Shown: positions 1 to 6,241 of the stretch, piece by piece
Layout of the letters: each line of letters opens with the position of its first letter
Numbering within the stretch: the stretch's first letter is position 1
DNA from: Bacteroidota bacterium
GTDB lineage: Bacteria > Bacteroidota > Bacteroidia > Flavobacteriales > Flavobacteriaceae
Assembly (NCBI GenBank): GCA_004356305.1
Contig: SMXJ01000092.1
Location: 1-12,512 of the forward strand
Length of the DNA stretch: 12,512 bases
Direction of reading: 5' to 3'
Position numbers and translations under genes: made by a program
Notes under the pieces: generated by a model
The model's input: only the letters and a program-made list of their open reading frames with translations
What the model was told of the DNA's origin: nothing
The model's database searches: none

Positions 1-1806
1 GAAAAGCCGTCAATTGATCTTTATAAAATAATATCCATCGATAGGGATACGACCTACCTGGACACCAGTCTGACGATCACAAAAGCTTACAAATTCAATT
101 ATTTGCGCCGTGATAATTTTGAGTTGCTGCCCTTTGTGAATGTTGGACAGACTTATAACTCGCTTGCATATACTTTTGATGATCTCAACTTATTACCTAA
201 GTTCGCCGCTCAGGCGCATCACTTTAATTATATGCATATCAATGATATTAACTACTACAGCGTTCCCACCCCATTAACCGAAATATATTATAAAACGGCT
301 TTCAAACAAGGCCAGCAATTGGATGCTTTTTTTACCGTCAATTCGAGCGAGCAGTTCAATTTTTCGGTGGCGTATAAAGGAGTTCGATCTTTGGGCCAAT
401 ATCAGCATATATTAGCAAGTACCGGGAATTTTCGATTTACTGCGAATTATCATACCGAGAACGGGAGGTACAATATTCGCACCCACATGACCGCCCAGGA
501 TGTGCTCAATCTGGAAAACGGTGGTTTGACTGAAACGTCCATCGCTCTTTTTAAGGCTAACAATCCGGACTTCGAAGATAGGGGGCGATTGGATGTCAAT
601 TTTGAAGACGGCGAAGGCAAGTTGGAGGGCCTTCGTTTCTTCGGAATACAGGAATACGAATTGATTCGGAAACGGGATAGCGTGGATTATTCGGTCCTCA
701 CCATCGGAAACACAATAAGCTACGAAGATAGATCTTATGAATACCGTCAAAATGAACCCTACGAGGGTTTTGGTGAGTCGTATCTCGTAGCCAACCTCAA
801 GAAAACCACAAAATTTGAAGACTTCGAAATAAAAGGGAGCGCTACTTTGGACAACTCAATAATTGGTGAGGTTTCGGCATATATCGGATATACGGATTAT
901 AATTACGGCTACAACTCGGTTCTCGAATTGGATAAAGGGCGTATCACAAACAGGTTAAAGGGAAACTTGGTACAGGCAGGAGCTTCTTACGAAAAAGAGG
1001 ATCGCGGATTTATGCTCTTCGGAAAAGGAGCTATCAACATTTCCGGTGATCTTGATGCCAATTATATTTTGGGTGGGGCGTCATATCAGTTTGATGAAAA
1101 CAATGGAGTGAAAGCGGTGGTGAAAATTCATAGCGTTGCTCCCAATTTCAACTTTCTATTGTATCAGAGCGACTATGTAAACTACAACTGGCAGAATGAT
1201 TTCGAAAATGTAAAAACCCAAGAGCTCATGTTTGAGATTGTGTCAAAAAAATTGCTCAATGCGTCTGTGACTTATACGGGCATTGACGATTATACCTATT
1301 TCACGATTGAAGAAGGTAATACAACCCCTACGCCTCAGCAATTTGCGGAACGAGTGGATTATTTGAAGATAAAAGCAGAGCGGGAATTCAAATATGGAAA
1401 ATTGGCTTTGATGAATACCATAATGTTTCAGCAGGTGGTAAGCGGAGAAGAAGTATTCAACGTACCTCAAATTATTACGCGACAATCACTCTATTTTCAG
1501 GATGAATTGTTTAATAAAGCCTTATTTCTTCAGGCGGGAGTGAACTTCAAATATTTCACTTCTTATAATATGAATGCCTACGATCCGGTCTTAGCCGAAT
1601 TCTACGTGCAGAACCGTGAAGAGTTGGGAGGCTTTCCCCTGGTGGATATATTCCTCAATGCTAAAATTCGACAAACACGCATTTATTTTAAGTACGAACA
1701 TATCAATCAGTTGTTCAACAACACCAACGATCATTTCTCGGCACCGGGCTATCCGTATCGTGATGCGGTGATTCGCTTTGGGTTGGTTTGGAATTTCTTT
1801 ATGTAG
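1..1806 (+). CDS. Putative outer-membrane porin (Porin_10-like), 5' end outside window
   Basis: The frame is open from the first base, and the 601 visible residues end at a TAG, so the gene starts to the left of the window. The protein resembles the Bacteroidota 'putative porin' family (Porin_10). An N-proximal stretch reads YKIISIDRDTTYLDTSLTI, then YKFNYLRRDNFELLPFVNVG, which I recognise from flavobacterial members. The rest alternates polar and aromatic residues with many Tyr, Phe and Asn, as expected of a transmembrane beta-barrel, and it ends in VIRFGLVWNFFM, an aromatic-rich last strand typical of barrel proteins. The signal peptide is not visible because the start is missing. The likely role is passive diffusion or a structural barrel in the outer membrane; the substrate is unknown. 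The next gene is convergent. The family call is from memory of its sequence character, not from a search. Confidence 0.8.
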   Translation, partial: EKPSIDLYKIISIDRDTTYLDTSLTITKAYKFNYLRRDNFELLPFVNVGQTYNSLAYTFDDLNLLPKFAAQAHHFNYMHINDINYYSVPTPLTEIYYKTAFKQGQQLDAFFTVNSSEQFNFSVAYKGVRSLGQYQHILASTGNFRFTANYHTENGRYNIRTHMTAQDVLNLENGGLTETSIALFKANNPDFEDRGRLDVNFEDGEGKLEGLRFFGIQEYELIRKRDSVDYSVLTIGNTISYEDRSYEYRQNEPYEGFGESYLVANLKKTTKFEDFEIKGSATLDNSIIGEVSAYIGYTDYNYGYNSVLELDKGRITNRLKGNLVQAGASYEKEDRGFMLFGKGAINISGDLDANYILGGASYQFDENNGVKAVVKIHSVAPNFNFLLYQSDYVNYNWQNDFENVKTQELMFEIVSKKLLNASVTYTGIDDYTYFTIEEGNTTPTPQQFAERVDYLKIKAEREFKYGKLALMNTIMFQQVVSGEEVFNVPQIITRQSLYFQDELFNKALFLQAGVNFKYFTSYNMNAYDPVLAEFYVQNREELGGFPLVDIFLNAKIRQTRIYFKYEHINQLFNNTNDHFSAPGYPYRDAVIRFGLVWNFFM

Positions 1807-1852
1807 GTCTCTTCGATACTTTTTTGACTTCATCAAAAACACCCAGAGACCT
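1805..1852 (+). terminator. Nested inverted repeats at the porin stop codon, possible terminator
   Basis: A perfect 8-bp inverted repeat (aggtctct at 1805-1812, agagacct at 1845-1852) starts inside the stop codon. It encloses a second perfect 7-bp repeat (tttttga at 1821-1827, tcaaaaa at 1833-1839) with a 5-nt loop. The RNA could fold into a two-tier hairpin just after the last codon. No T-run follows, so a canonical intrinsic terminator is not shown. It could instead protect the mRNA 3' end. Confidence 0.35.
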
Positions 1853-1875
1853 CCGGGTAGTTCCTTGAGTGAATT

Positions 1876-1895
1876 GCTTTGGGTTGGTTTGGAAT
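1876..1895. repeat. Second copy of 20 bases from the porin 3' end
   Basis: These 20 bases are identical to 1775-1794, which encode RFGLVWN near the porin C-terminus. The offset is exactly 101 bp. Similarity continues weakly to the left (gtgattc against gtgaatt). The copy is followed by unrelated sequence. This suggests a small local duplication, or an older gene end displaced by an insertion. Confidence 0.7.
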
Positions 1896-1907
1896 GGCAA
1901 AGACCAT

Positions 1908-1955
1908 AAAAAAAGCCTTATCACGCCGAATTCGATTCAATGTCAGTTTGATAAG
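1908..1955 (-). terminator. Probable intrinsic terminator of the acyl-CoA dehydrogenase gene
   Basis: Read on the minus strand, the stem arms are cttatca (1955-1949) and tgataag (1923-1917). They are followed two bases later by a run of seven T (1914-1908). The loop is 25 nt and contains the palindrome cgaattcg. It lies 15 bp beyond the stop codon of the minus-strand gene. The stem is short and AT-rich, so its strength is uncertain. Confidence 0.5.
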
Positions 1956-1969
1956 AATGACAGAATAAA

Positions 1970-3115
1970 TTAGTCTTTCAATAACCCTCTGGAAATTACC
2001 ATTTTTAGGATCTCGCTGGTGCCTTCGTAGATCTGGGTGATCTTGGCATCCCGCATCATTCGTTCCACATGGTACTCTTTTACAAAACCATTACCCCCGT
2101 GTATTTGGACGGCTTCCACCGTTACTTCCATAGCCACCTTAGAAGCGTATAATTTTGCAATGGCACTACTCATATCATAGCTTTTTTCTTGATCTTTGTC
2201 CCATGCGGCTTTCATCACGAGATAACGGACTGCTTCGATCTCGGTGTGCATATCGGCCAACTTAAAGGCTATGGCCTGATGATTGCAGATCTCTGTGCCG
2301 AATGCCTTGCGGATCTTAGAATAATCACGCGCCAACTCATATGCTCCGGCCGCAATACCTAAGGCTTGCGCGGCAATTCCAATACGGCCACCGGCAAGGG
2401 TTTTCATAGCGAATTTAAAGCCGAAACCATCCTCACCAATTCGATTTTCCTTGGGAACTTTTACATCGTTGAAGATCAAGGAATGAGTGTCACTCCCTCG
2501 AATTCCCAACTTGTCCTCTTTGGGCCCGACTTCAAAGCCCTCCCAATTTTTTTCAACGATAAATACGTTAATACCTCTGTGTTTTTTCTCTTTATCGGTT
2601 TGAGCGATGACAAGATAATAATCTGCCGTACCTCCGTTGGTGATCCAGTTTTTGGTGCCATTTAAGATATAATGATCGCCCATATCGATGGCGGTAGTCT
2701 TTTGAGAAGTCGCATCACTACCGGCCTCGGGTTCACTTAAGCAAAAGGCTCCAAGGCGTTCGCCGGTGGCGAGTTTGGTCAGATATTTTTGCTTTTGTTC
2801 TTCGGTTCCAAAGGCTTCCAGACCATAGCACACCAGGGAGTTATTTACCGAGACGATCACTGAGGCCGAGGCATCGATCTTACTCAATTCTTCTATGGCC
2901 AACACATAAGAAATGGTATCCATACCGCCACCGCCGTATTTCGGGTCTACCATCATCCCTAGAAAACCAAGCTCCGCCAATTTTTTCACCTGCTCGGTTG
3001 GGAATTCTTGTTTGTTATCGCGTTCGATAACACCGGGGAGCAATTCAGTTTTGGCAAAATCGCGCGCTGCGTCGCGTATCATTAAGTGTTCTTCGGAAAG
3101 ACTGAAATCTATCAT
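1970..3115 (-). CDS. Acyl-CoA dehydrogenase, short-chain/butyryl-CoA type
   Basis: This 381-residue flavoprotein would oxidise an acyl-CoA to the trans-2-enoyl-CoA with FAD, passing electrons to electron-transfer flavoprotein, in fatty-acid or branched-chain amino-acid breakdown. It has full family length. The N-terminal helical domain starts MIDFSLSEEHLMIRDAARDF. The mid-domain signature AFCLSEPEAGSD is at about 123-134. WITNG near 157 belongs to the flavin-binding beta-domain, and the C-terminal signature QIHGGNGF precedes RMMRDAK. The catalytic base is the Glu of IYEGTSEI (E364), the position used by short- and medium-chain enzymes. ATG at 3115 is the natural start: the family N-terminus is complete and a TATCTTTGCA box lies about 34 bp upstream. 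The gene is monocistronic, divergent from anmK and convergent with the porin. Chain-length specificity cannot be read from the sequence; short-chain is the best guess. Confidence 0.95.
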   Translation of the reverse strand: MIDFSLSEEHLMIRDAARDFAKTELLPGVIERDNKQEFPTEQVKKLAELGFLGMMVDPKYGGGGMDTISYVLAIEELSKIDASASVIVSVNNSLVCYGLEAFGTEEQKQKYLTKLATGERLGAFCLSEPEAGSDATSQKTTAIDMGDHYILNGTKNWITNGGTADYYLVIAQTDKEKKHRGINVFIVEKNWEGFEVGPKEDKLGIRGSDTHSLIFNDVKVPKENRIGEDGFGFKFAMKTLAGGRIGIAAQALGIAAGAYELARDYSKIRKAFGTEICNHQAIAFKLADMHTEIEAVRYLVMKAAWDKDQEKSYDMSSAIAKLYASKVAMEVTVEAVQIHGGNGFVKEYHVERMMRDAKITQIYEGTSEILKMVISRGLLKD

Positions 3116-3148
3116 AAAATTCTTTTTCTAAAACGTTTTCGCTTGGGG

Positions 3149-3158
3149 TGCAAAGATA
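3149..3158 (-). promoter_or_regulatory. Bacteroidota-type -7 box for the acyl-CoA dehydrogenase gene
   Basis: The minus strand reads TATCTTTGCA, a full match to the Bacteroidota -7 consensus TAnnTTTG, 33 bp before the start codon. That leaves a short leader. I see no clear TTTG -33 element at the usual 19-21 bp spacing, so the call rests on the -7 box and its position. Confidence 0.6.
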
Positions 3159-3204
3159 ATTTTTTGATAGCAGTTTTTCGGTAATTCCTGTTAATTTTAC
3201 TGGA

Positions 3205-4269
3205 ATGAATAAAAGTAGTTATAAAGTAATAGGCGTGATGAGTGGAACCTCCCTCGATGGGATCGATCTGGCAGAATGCTTTTTTACTATTTCTGAAAAT
3301 GATAAGTGGAATTTCAAAATACGGAAAGTTGAAACCGTCCCATATCCCACCGAATGGACAACCCGACTTCAGGATGCGATTCACTTTTCCGAAGGTAGAT
3401 TGCGAACTTTGAATGAGGAGTATACACAATATTTGGGAGAAATTATTTCTGCTTTTATCAACAAACATAGCATTGTGGATCTGGATGCGGTGTGTAGTCA
3501 TGGGCATACTATTTTGCATCGGCCTGAGAAGAGGATCACCCTTCAAATTGGAAATCTACCTCATATTGCTTCCCTCGTTGGACAAATTGTGGTCTGCGAT
3601 TTTCGAGTGCAAGATGTGGAAATGGGTGGGCAAGGAGCGCCTTTGGTGCCCATTGGGGACCGATTGTTGTTCGGTGACTACGATTATTGTTTGAATCTCG
3701 GCGGATTTGCAAACTGCTCATTCGAAAAGGAGGGCCAAAGAATCGCTTATGATATCTGCCCGGTGAATATCGTTTTGAACTATTATGCTGAAAAGTTGGG
3801 AGTACCCTTTGATGATGGTGGGAAACTAGCAGCCGGGGGGAGTCTTGACAACTCACTATTAGAACAATTGAATGCATTGTCCTTCTATAAGAAATCATCA
3901 CCAAAGTCTTTAGGCCTGGAGTGGGTACAGAAAGAAATATTTCCTTTGCTTACCGCTTCGGAAAATTTGCCGGAAAATATACTTCACACCTTTACCGAGC
4001 ATGTGGCGATTCAATTGACAGGGCAGTTTCACGAAGGCAGTTCGATTTTAGTGACCGGTGGCGGGGCTTACAATGCTTATTTGTTGGAGCGTGTTGACGA
4101 TTATAAAGACATTAGTATGAAGATACCGGATCCTGTGCTTTTAGAATATAAGGAGGCTCTGGTATTTGGGTTGTTGGGTATATTGAAATTACGCGAAGAA
4201 ATAAACTGCCTGGCAAGTGTTACCGGGGCGAAAGAAGATCACTCGAGTGGAGTGATCCTAGTGCCTTAG
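3205..4269 (+). CDS. anmK: Anhydro-N-acetylmuramic acid kinase
   Basis: AnmK cleaves the 1,6-anhydro ring of anhydro-N-acetylmuramic acid and phosphorylates it with ATP to N-acetylmuramate 6-phosphate, a cytoplasmic step of peptidoglycan recycling. The 354-residue product has family length. Recognised motifs are MSGTSLDGIDL at 12-22 (phosphate-binding), DFRVQDVEMGGQGAPLVP at 132-149, LNLGGFAN at 163-170, YDICPVN at 182-188 with the presumed catalytic Asp at 183, and VTGGGAYN in the C-terminal ATPase lobe. Many proteobacterial enzymes carry DTGPGN at the catalytic site; the DICPVN form here seems usual for Bacteroidota. ATG at 3205 fits because the phosphate-binding motif begins a few residues later. 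No other recycling gene (murQ, ampD, ampG) is in the window, so the gene stands alone, divergent from the acyl-CoA dehydrogenase and convergent with a DUF4242 gene. Confidence 0.95.
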   Translation: MNKSSYKVIGVMSGTSLDGIDLAECFFTISENDKWNFKIRKVETVPYPTEWTTRLQDAIHFSEGRLRTLNEEYTQYLGEIISAFINKHSIVDLDAVCSHGHTILHRPEKRITLQIGNLPHIASLVGQIVVCDFRVQDVEMGGQGAPLVPIGDRLLFGDYDYCLNLGGFANCSFEKEGQRIAYDICPVNIVLNYYAEKLGVPFDDGGKLAAGGSLDNSLLEQLNALSFYKKSSPKSLGLEWVQKEIFPLLTASENLPENILHTFTEHVAIQLTGQFHEGSSILVTGGGAYNAYLLERVDDYKDISMKIPDPVLLEYKEALVFGLLGILKLREEINCLASVTGAKEDHSSGVILVP

Positions 4270-4277
4270 TTGATACT

Positions 4278-4296
4278 TTTAGGTGGGTATCCTAAA
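4278..4296. terminator. Small hairpin between convergent genes
   Basis: A perfect 6-bp inverted repeat (tttagg at 4278-4283, cctaaa at 4291-4296) with a 7-nt loop lies 8 bp after the anmK stop, in the 64-bp gap between convergent genes. An alternative 5-bp stem, gatac/gtatc (4272-4276, 4287-4291), overlaps it. Neither side has a good T-run, so function as a terminator is only possible. Confidence 0.25.
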
Positions 4297-4333
4297 TCGG
4301 TTTACAACTATACTGAATTGTTAACTATACCGG

Positions 4334-4606
4334 TCATTCAGAAGTTGTGGGATCAATTATAGTAGAGACCAAACTGACCGAATTAGCAGGAAATCCACCT
4401 TGTTTTGCGTGTTCACGCACCATTTCCTCATCAGGTGCGATATAGACACAATAAAGCTTGTCTTCAGTTACATAACTATGCACCCATTGGATTTGAGGAC
4501 CCATTTTACTCAATACCCCGCAAGAAGTTTGTGAGATACCTTTCAATTGTTCGGTGGTCAATTTACCGGCCCCGGGAATTTCTCTTTCAATTACATACTT
4601 TGGCAT
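4334..4606 (-). CDS. DUF4242 family small protein (SCO4226-like)
   Basis: This is a 90-residue cytoplasmic-looking protein with no signal peptide or membrane segment. It matches the DUF4242 pattern: an N-terminal MPKYVIEREIPGAG strand, a helix with SCGVLSKMGPQIQW, then VHSYVTEDKLYCVYIAPDEE, and the characteristic REHAKQGGFPANSV segment. Members are predicted alpha/beta ferredoxin-like folds. One characterised member, Streptomyces SCO4226, binds nickel, so the family is often named nickel-binding. Whether this one binds metal is not shown; candidate ligands are His43 (VHSYV), His66 (EHAKQ) and the two Cys (C29, C53). The start is the first ATG, preceded by an A-rich stretch with aggaa about 17 bases upstream. 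The gene is convergent with anmK and divergent from the amino-acid dehydrogenase, so context gives no hint of its role. Confidence 0.85.
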   Translation of the reverse strand: MPKYVIEREIPGAGKLTTEQLKGISQTSCGVLSKMGPQIQWVHSYVTEDKLYCVYIAPDEEMVREHAKQGGFPANSVSLVSTIIDPTTSE

Positions 4607-4788
4607 ACTATTTATTTTTTAATTTCCTACTCATATGGCTTTTCGGTTCCGCCCCGTTTTTTTGAATGGCCTCCGGGCTCCATTTTAATTTATATGCGAT
4701 CTATAGCAGAGTATAAAACTCATATGTACGTGGATCAATAGCTTTATTTTGATCGCTATTTTAACCCAAATCTACAAAATCTTTCCCA

Positions 4789-4811
4789 CCATACCGCATC
4801 CATACCAAATC
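4789..4811. repeat. Tandem direct repeats upstream of the dehydrogenase promoter
   Basis: The pattern ccataccNNatc occurs at 4789-4800 and again at 4800-4811, with an 11-bp period (one helical turn). It ends 9 bp before the TATATTTGCA box, so it occupies the place where a -33 element would be expected and is missing. This is compatible with an activator-binding site. No regulator family is implied by the sequence. Confidence 0.35.
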
Positions 4812-4820
4812 CAACTTTTC

Positions 4821-4830
4821 TATATTTGCA
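4821..4830 (+). promoter_or_regulatory. Bacteroidota-type -7 box for the amino-acid dehydrogenase gene
   Basis: TATATTTGCA fully matches the TAnnTTTG consensus, 31 bp before the ATG at 4862. I see no clear TTTG -33 element upstream. The rest of the 255-bp gap from the DUF4242 gene is AT-rich, with a weak 6-bp inverted repeat, aatagc/gctatt (4737-4742, 4755-4760). Confidence 0.6.
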
Positions 4831-4861
4831 CTCTTATATCAAATTAAAACTACGGAAGATT

Positions 4862-6094
4862 ATGAAAATGAAAGAACTACTTTCTAAGTTTGAAAACAAA
4901 GAACCCGAAATAGTTTTCCATTGGAACGATCCTGAAACCGAAGCGGAAGGATGGACGGTGATCAACTCTCTAAGAGGTGGTGCCGCAGGAGGAGGAACAC
5001 GTATGCGTTTGGGTTTGGATCAAAACGAAGTACTGTCACTTGCCAAAACCATGGAAGTGAAATTTACGGTTTCTGGCCCGGCAATCGGCGGGGCGAAATC
5101 GGGGATCAACTTCGATCCCAGTGACCCACGTAAAAAAGGAGTGCTGGAACGTTGGTATAAGGTGATATCTCCATTATTAAAGGCATACTACGGAACAGGT
5201 GGCGACCTCAACGTGGATGAGATCCAGGAAGTGATCCCATTTACAGAGCAGAGCGGCGTTTGGCATCCACAGGAAGGGGTCTTTAACGGTCACTTCACGC
5301 CAACCGAAGCCGATAAGATAAACCGTATAGGGCAGTTGCGTCAAGGAGTGATCAAGGTAATCGAAAATACCGCCTTCTCACCCGATGTTACGAGAAAATA
5401 TACCGTTGCAGATATGATCACCGGCTATGGTGTTGCCGAAGCGGTACATCACTATTACGATATCTATGGAGGAAACATCGAAGGGAAACGCGCCATCGTT
5501 CAAGGTTTTGGAAATGTAGGAGCTTCTGCCGCATATTACTTGGCGCAAATGGGAGCCAAAATAGTTGGAATTATCGACCGCAAGGGAGGCGTGATCAAAG
5601 AAAATGGTTTTAACATTGAAGAGATCAAAACCTTATTTCTGCAAAAGAAAGATAACTATATAGAAGTGGATACCTTGATTCCCTTCGACGAGATAAACGA
5701 GCAAATTTGGACCCTTCAAACGGAAATATTTATGCCTTGCGCCGCTTCTCGTCTAATCACCAAAGAACAGATCTCGGCATTGATAGACACAGGACTTGAA
5801 GTGATAAGCTGTGGTGCCAATGTGCCATTTGCCGATAAAGAAATATTCTTTGGGCCTATTATGGAGTTTACCGATGAGCGAGTGAGTTTGATCCCCGACT
5901 TTATTTCGAATTGTGGAATGGCCAGGGTCTTCGCATACTTTATGGAACGCAAAGTACAAATGACCGATGAGGCTATTTTCAACGATATTTCCAAGACCAT
6001 TCGAAAGGCAATTCAAGATACTTACGATAGCCGTAAATCTAAAACACACATCAGTAAGACGGCTTTTGAGATCGCGTTAAAGCAATTGATCTGA
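4862..6094 (+). CDS. Glu/Leu/Phe/Val dehydrogenase family protein
   Basis: This is a NAD(P)-dependent amino-acid dehydrogenase of 410 residues that interconverts an amino acid with its 2-oxo acid and ammonium in the cytoplasm. The N-terminal dimerisation/substrate domain has GGGTRMR at 43-49, then VKFTVSGPAIGGAKSG, whose two lysines (K67, K79) are spaced like the substrate and catalytic lysines of glutamate and leucine dehydrogenases. GTGGDLN supplies the conserved catalytic Asp (D115). The Rossmann domain carries VQGFGNVG at 213-220 with an acidic D239 at the end of the second strand, which favours NAD. The ATG at 4862 is chosen over an in-frame TTG at 4826 because that TTG lies inside the -7 promoter box. 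A second ATG at 4868 is possible, since ggaag (4854-4858) is better spaced to it. The exact substrate (glutamate, leucine/valine or other) cannot be decided. It appears monocistronic. Confidence 0.9.
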   Translation: MKMKELLSKFENKEPEIVFHWNDPETEAEGWTVINSLRGGAAGGGTRMRLGLDQNEVLSLAKTMEVKFTVSGPAIGGAKSGINFDPSDPRKKGVLERWYKVISPLLKAYYGTGGDLNVDEIQEVIPFTEQSGVWHPQEGVFNGHFTPTEADKINRIGQLRQGVIKVIENTAFSPDVTRKYTVADMITGYGVAEAVHHYYDIYGGNIEGKRAIVQGFGNVGASAAYYLAQMGAKIVGIIDRKGGVIKENGFNIEEIKTLFLQKKDNYIEVDTLIPFDEINEQIWTLQTEIFMPCAASRLITKEQISALIDTGLEVISCGANVPFADKEIFFGPIMEFTDERVSLIPDFISNCGMARVFAYFMERKVQMTDEAIFNDISKTIRKAIQDTYDSRKSKTHISKTAFEIALKQLI

Positions 6095-6098
6095 TAAA

Positions 6099-6196
6099 AA
6101 ATAGCTTATAAATTACAAGGCAACCATTGTATTGTTATGCAGTTTATGGGAATCTAGCCGAATGACGCTATTTTCTTATGGTTATATGAGCTATTT
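6099..6196. repeat. Long-range inverted repeat in the nhaD upstream gap
   Basis: In the 147-bp AT-rich gap before nhaD, aaatagct (6099-6106) pairs perfectly with agctattt (6189-6196). A further tata/tata pairing continues across a 2-nt bulge, closing a loop of roughly 75 nt. A degenerate -7-like TATATTTT follows at 6199-6206. In such AT-rich DNA this may be chance. Confidence 0.2.
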
Positions 6197-6241
6197 ATTA
6201 TATTTTTAAATTTCAAAAAAATTCACTAATCCCGCCATTAT

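Noticed and set aside
412..750. Minus-strand open frame of 112 codons inside the porin
   Set aside because: It lies wholly antisense to a well-supported coding frame, has no recognisable domain or start signal, and its composition is that of a shadow frame.
3112..3546. Minus-strand open frame spanning the divergent promoter region and the anmK 5' end
   Set aside because: It would read through the acyl-CoA dehydrogenase promoter box and the anmK start, and the translation shows no domain.
3536..3904. Minus-strand open frame of 122 codons inside anmK
   Set aside because: It overlaps conserved AnmK motifs read on the plus strand and has no family resemblance.
4405..4741. Two plus-strand open frames over and beyond the DUF4242 gene
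   Set aside because: They are antisense to DUF4242 or low-complexity intergenic translations without domain or ribosome-binding support.
4826..4861. In-frame TTG start adding 12 residues to the amino-acid dehydrogenase
   Set aside because: The TTG is part of the TATATTTGCA promoter box, so it should not be transcribed; ATG 4862 or 4868 fits better.
5716..6049. Two minus-strand open frames inside the amino-acid dehydrogenase
   Set aside because: Both are antisense to the conserved Rossmann and C-terminal regions, with no independent support.
6095..6241. Possible sodium-sensing riboswitch before nhaD
   Set aside because: I could not recognise the conserved core of any known Na+ riboswitch class; only a loose AT-rich inverted repeat is visible.
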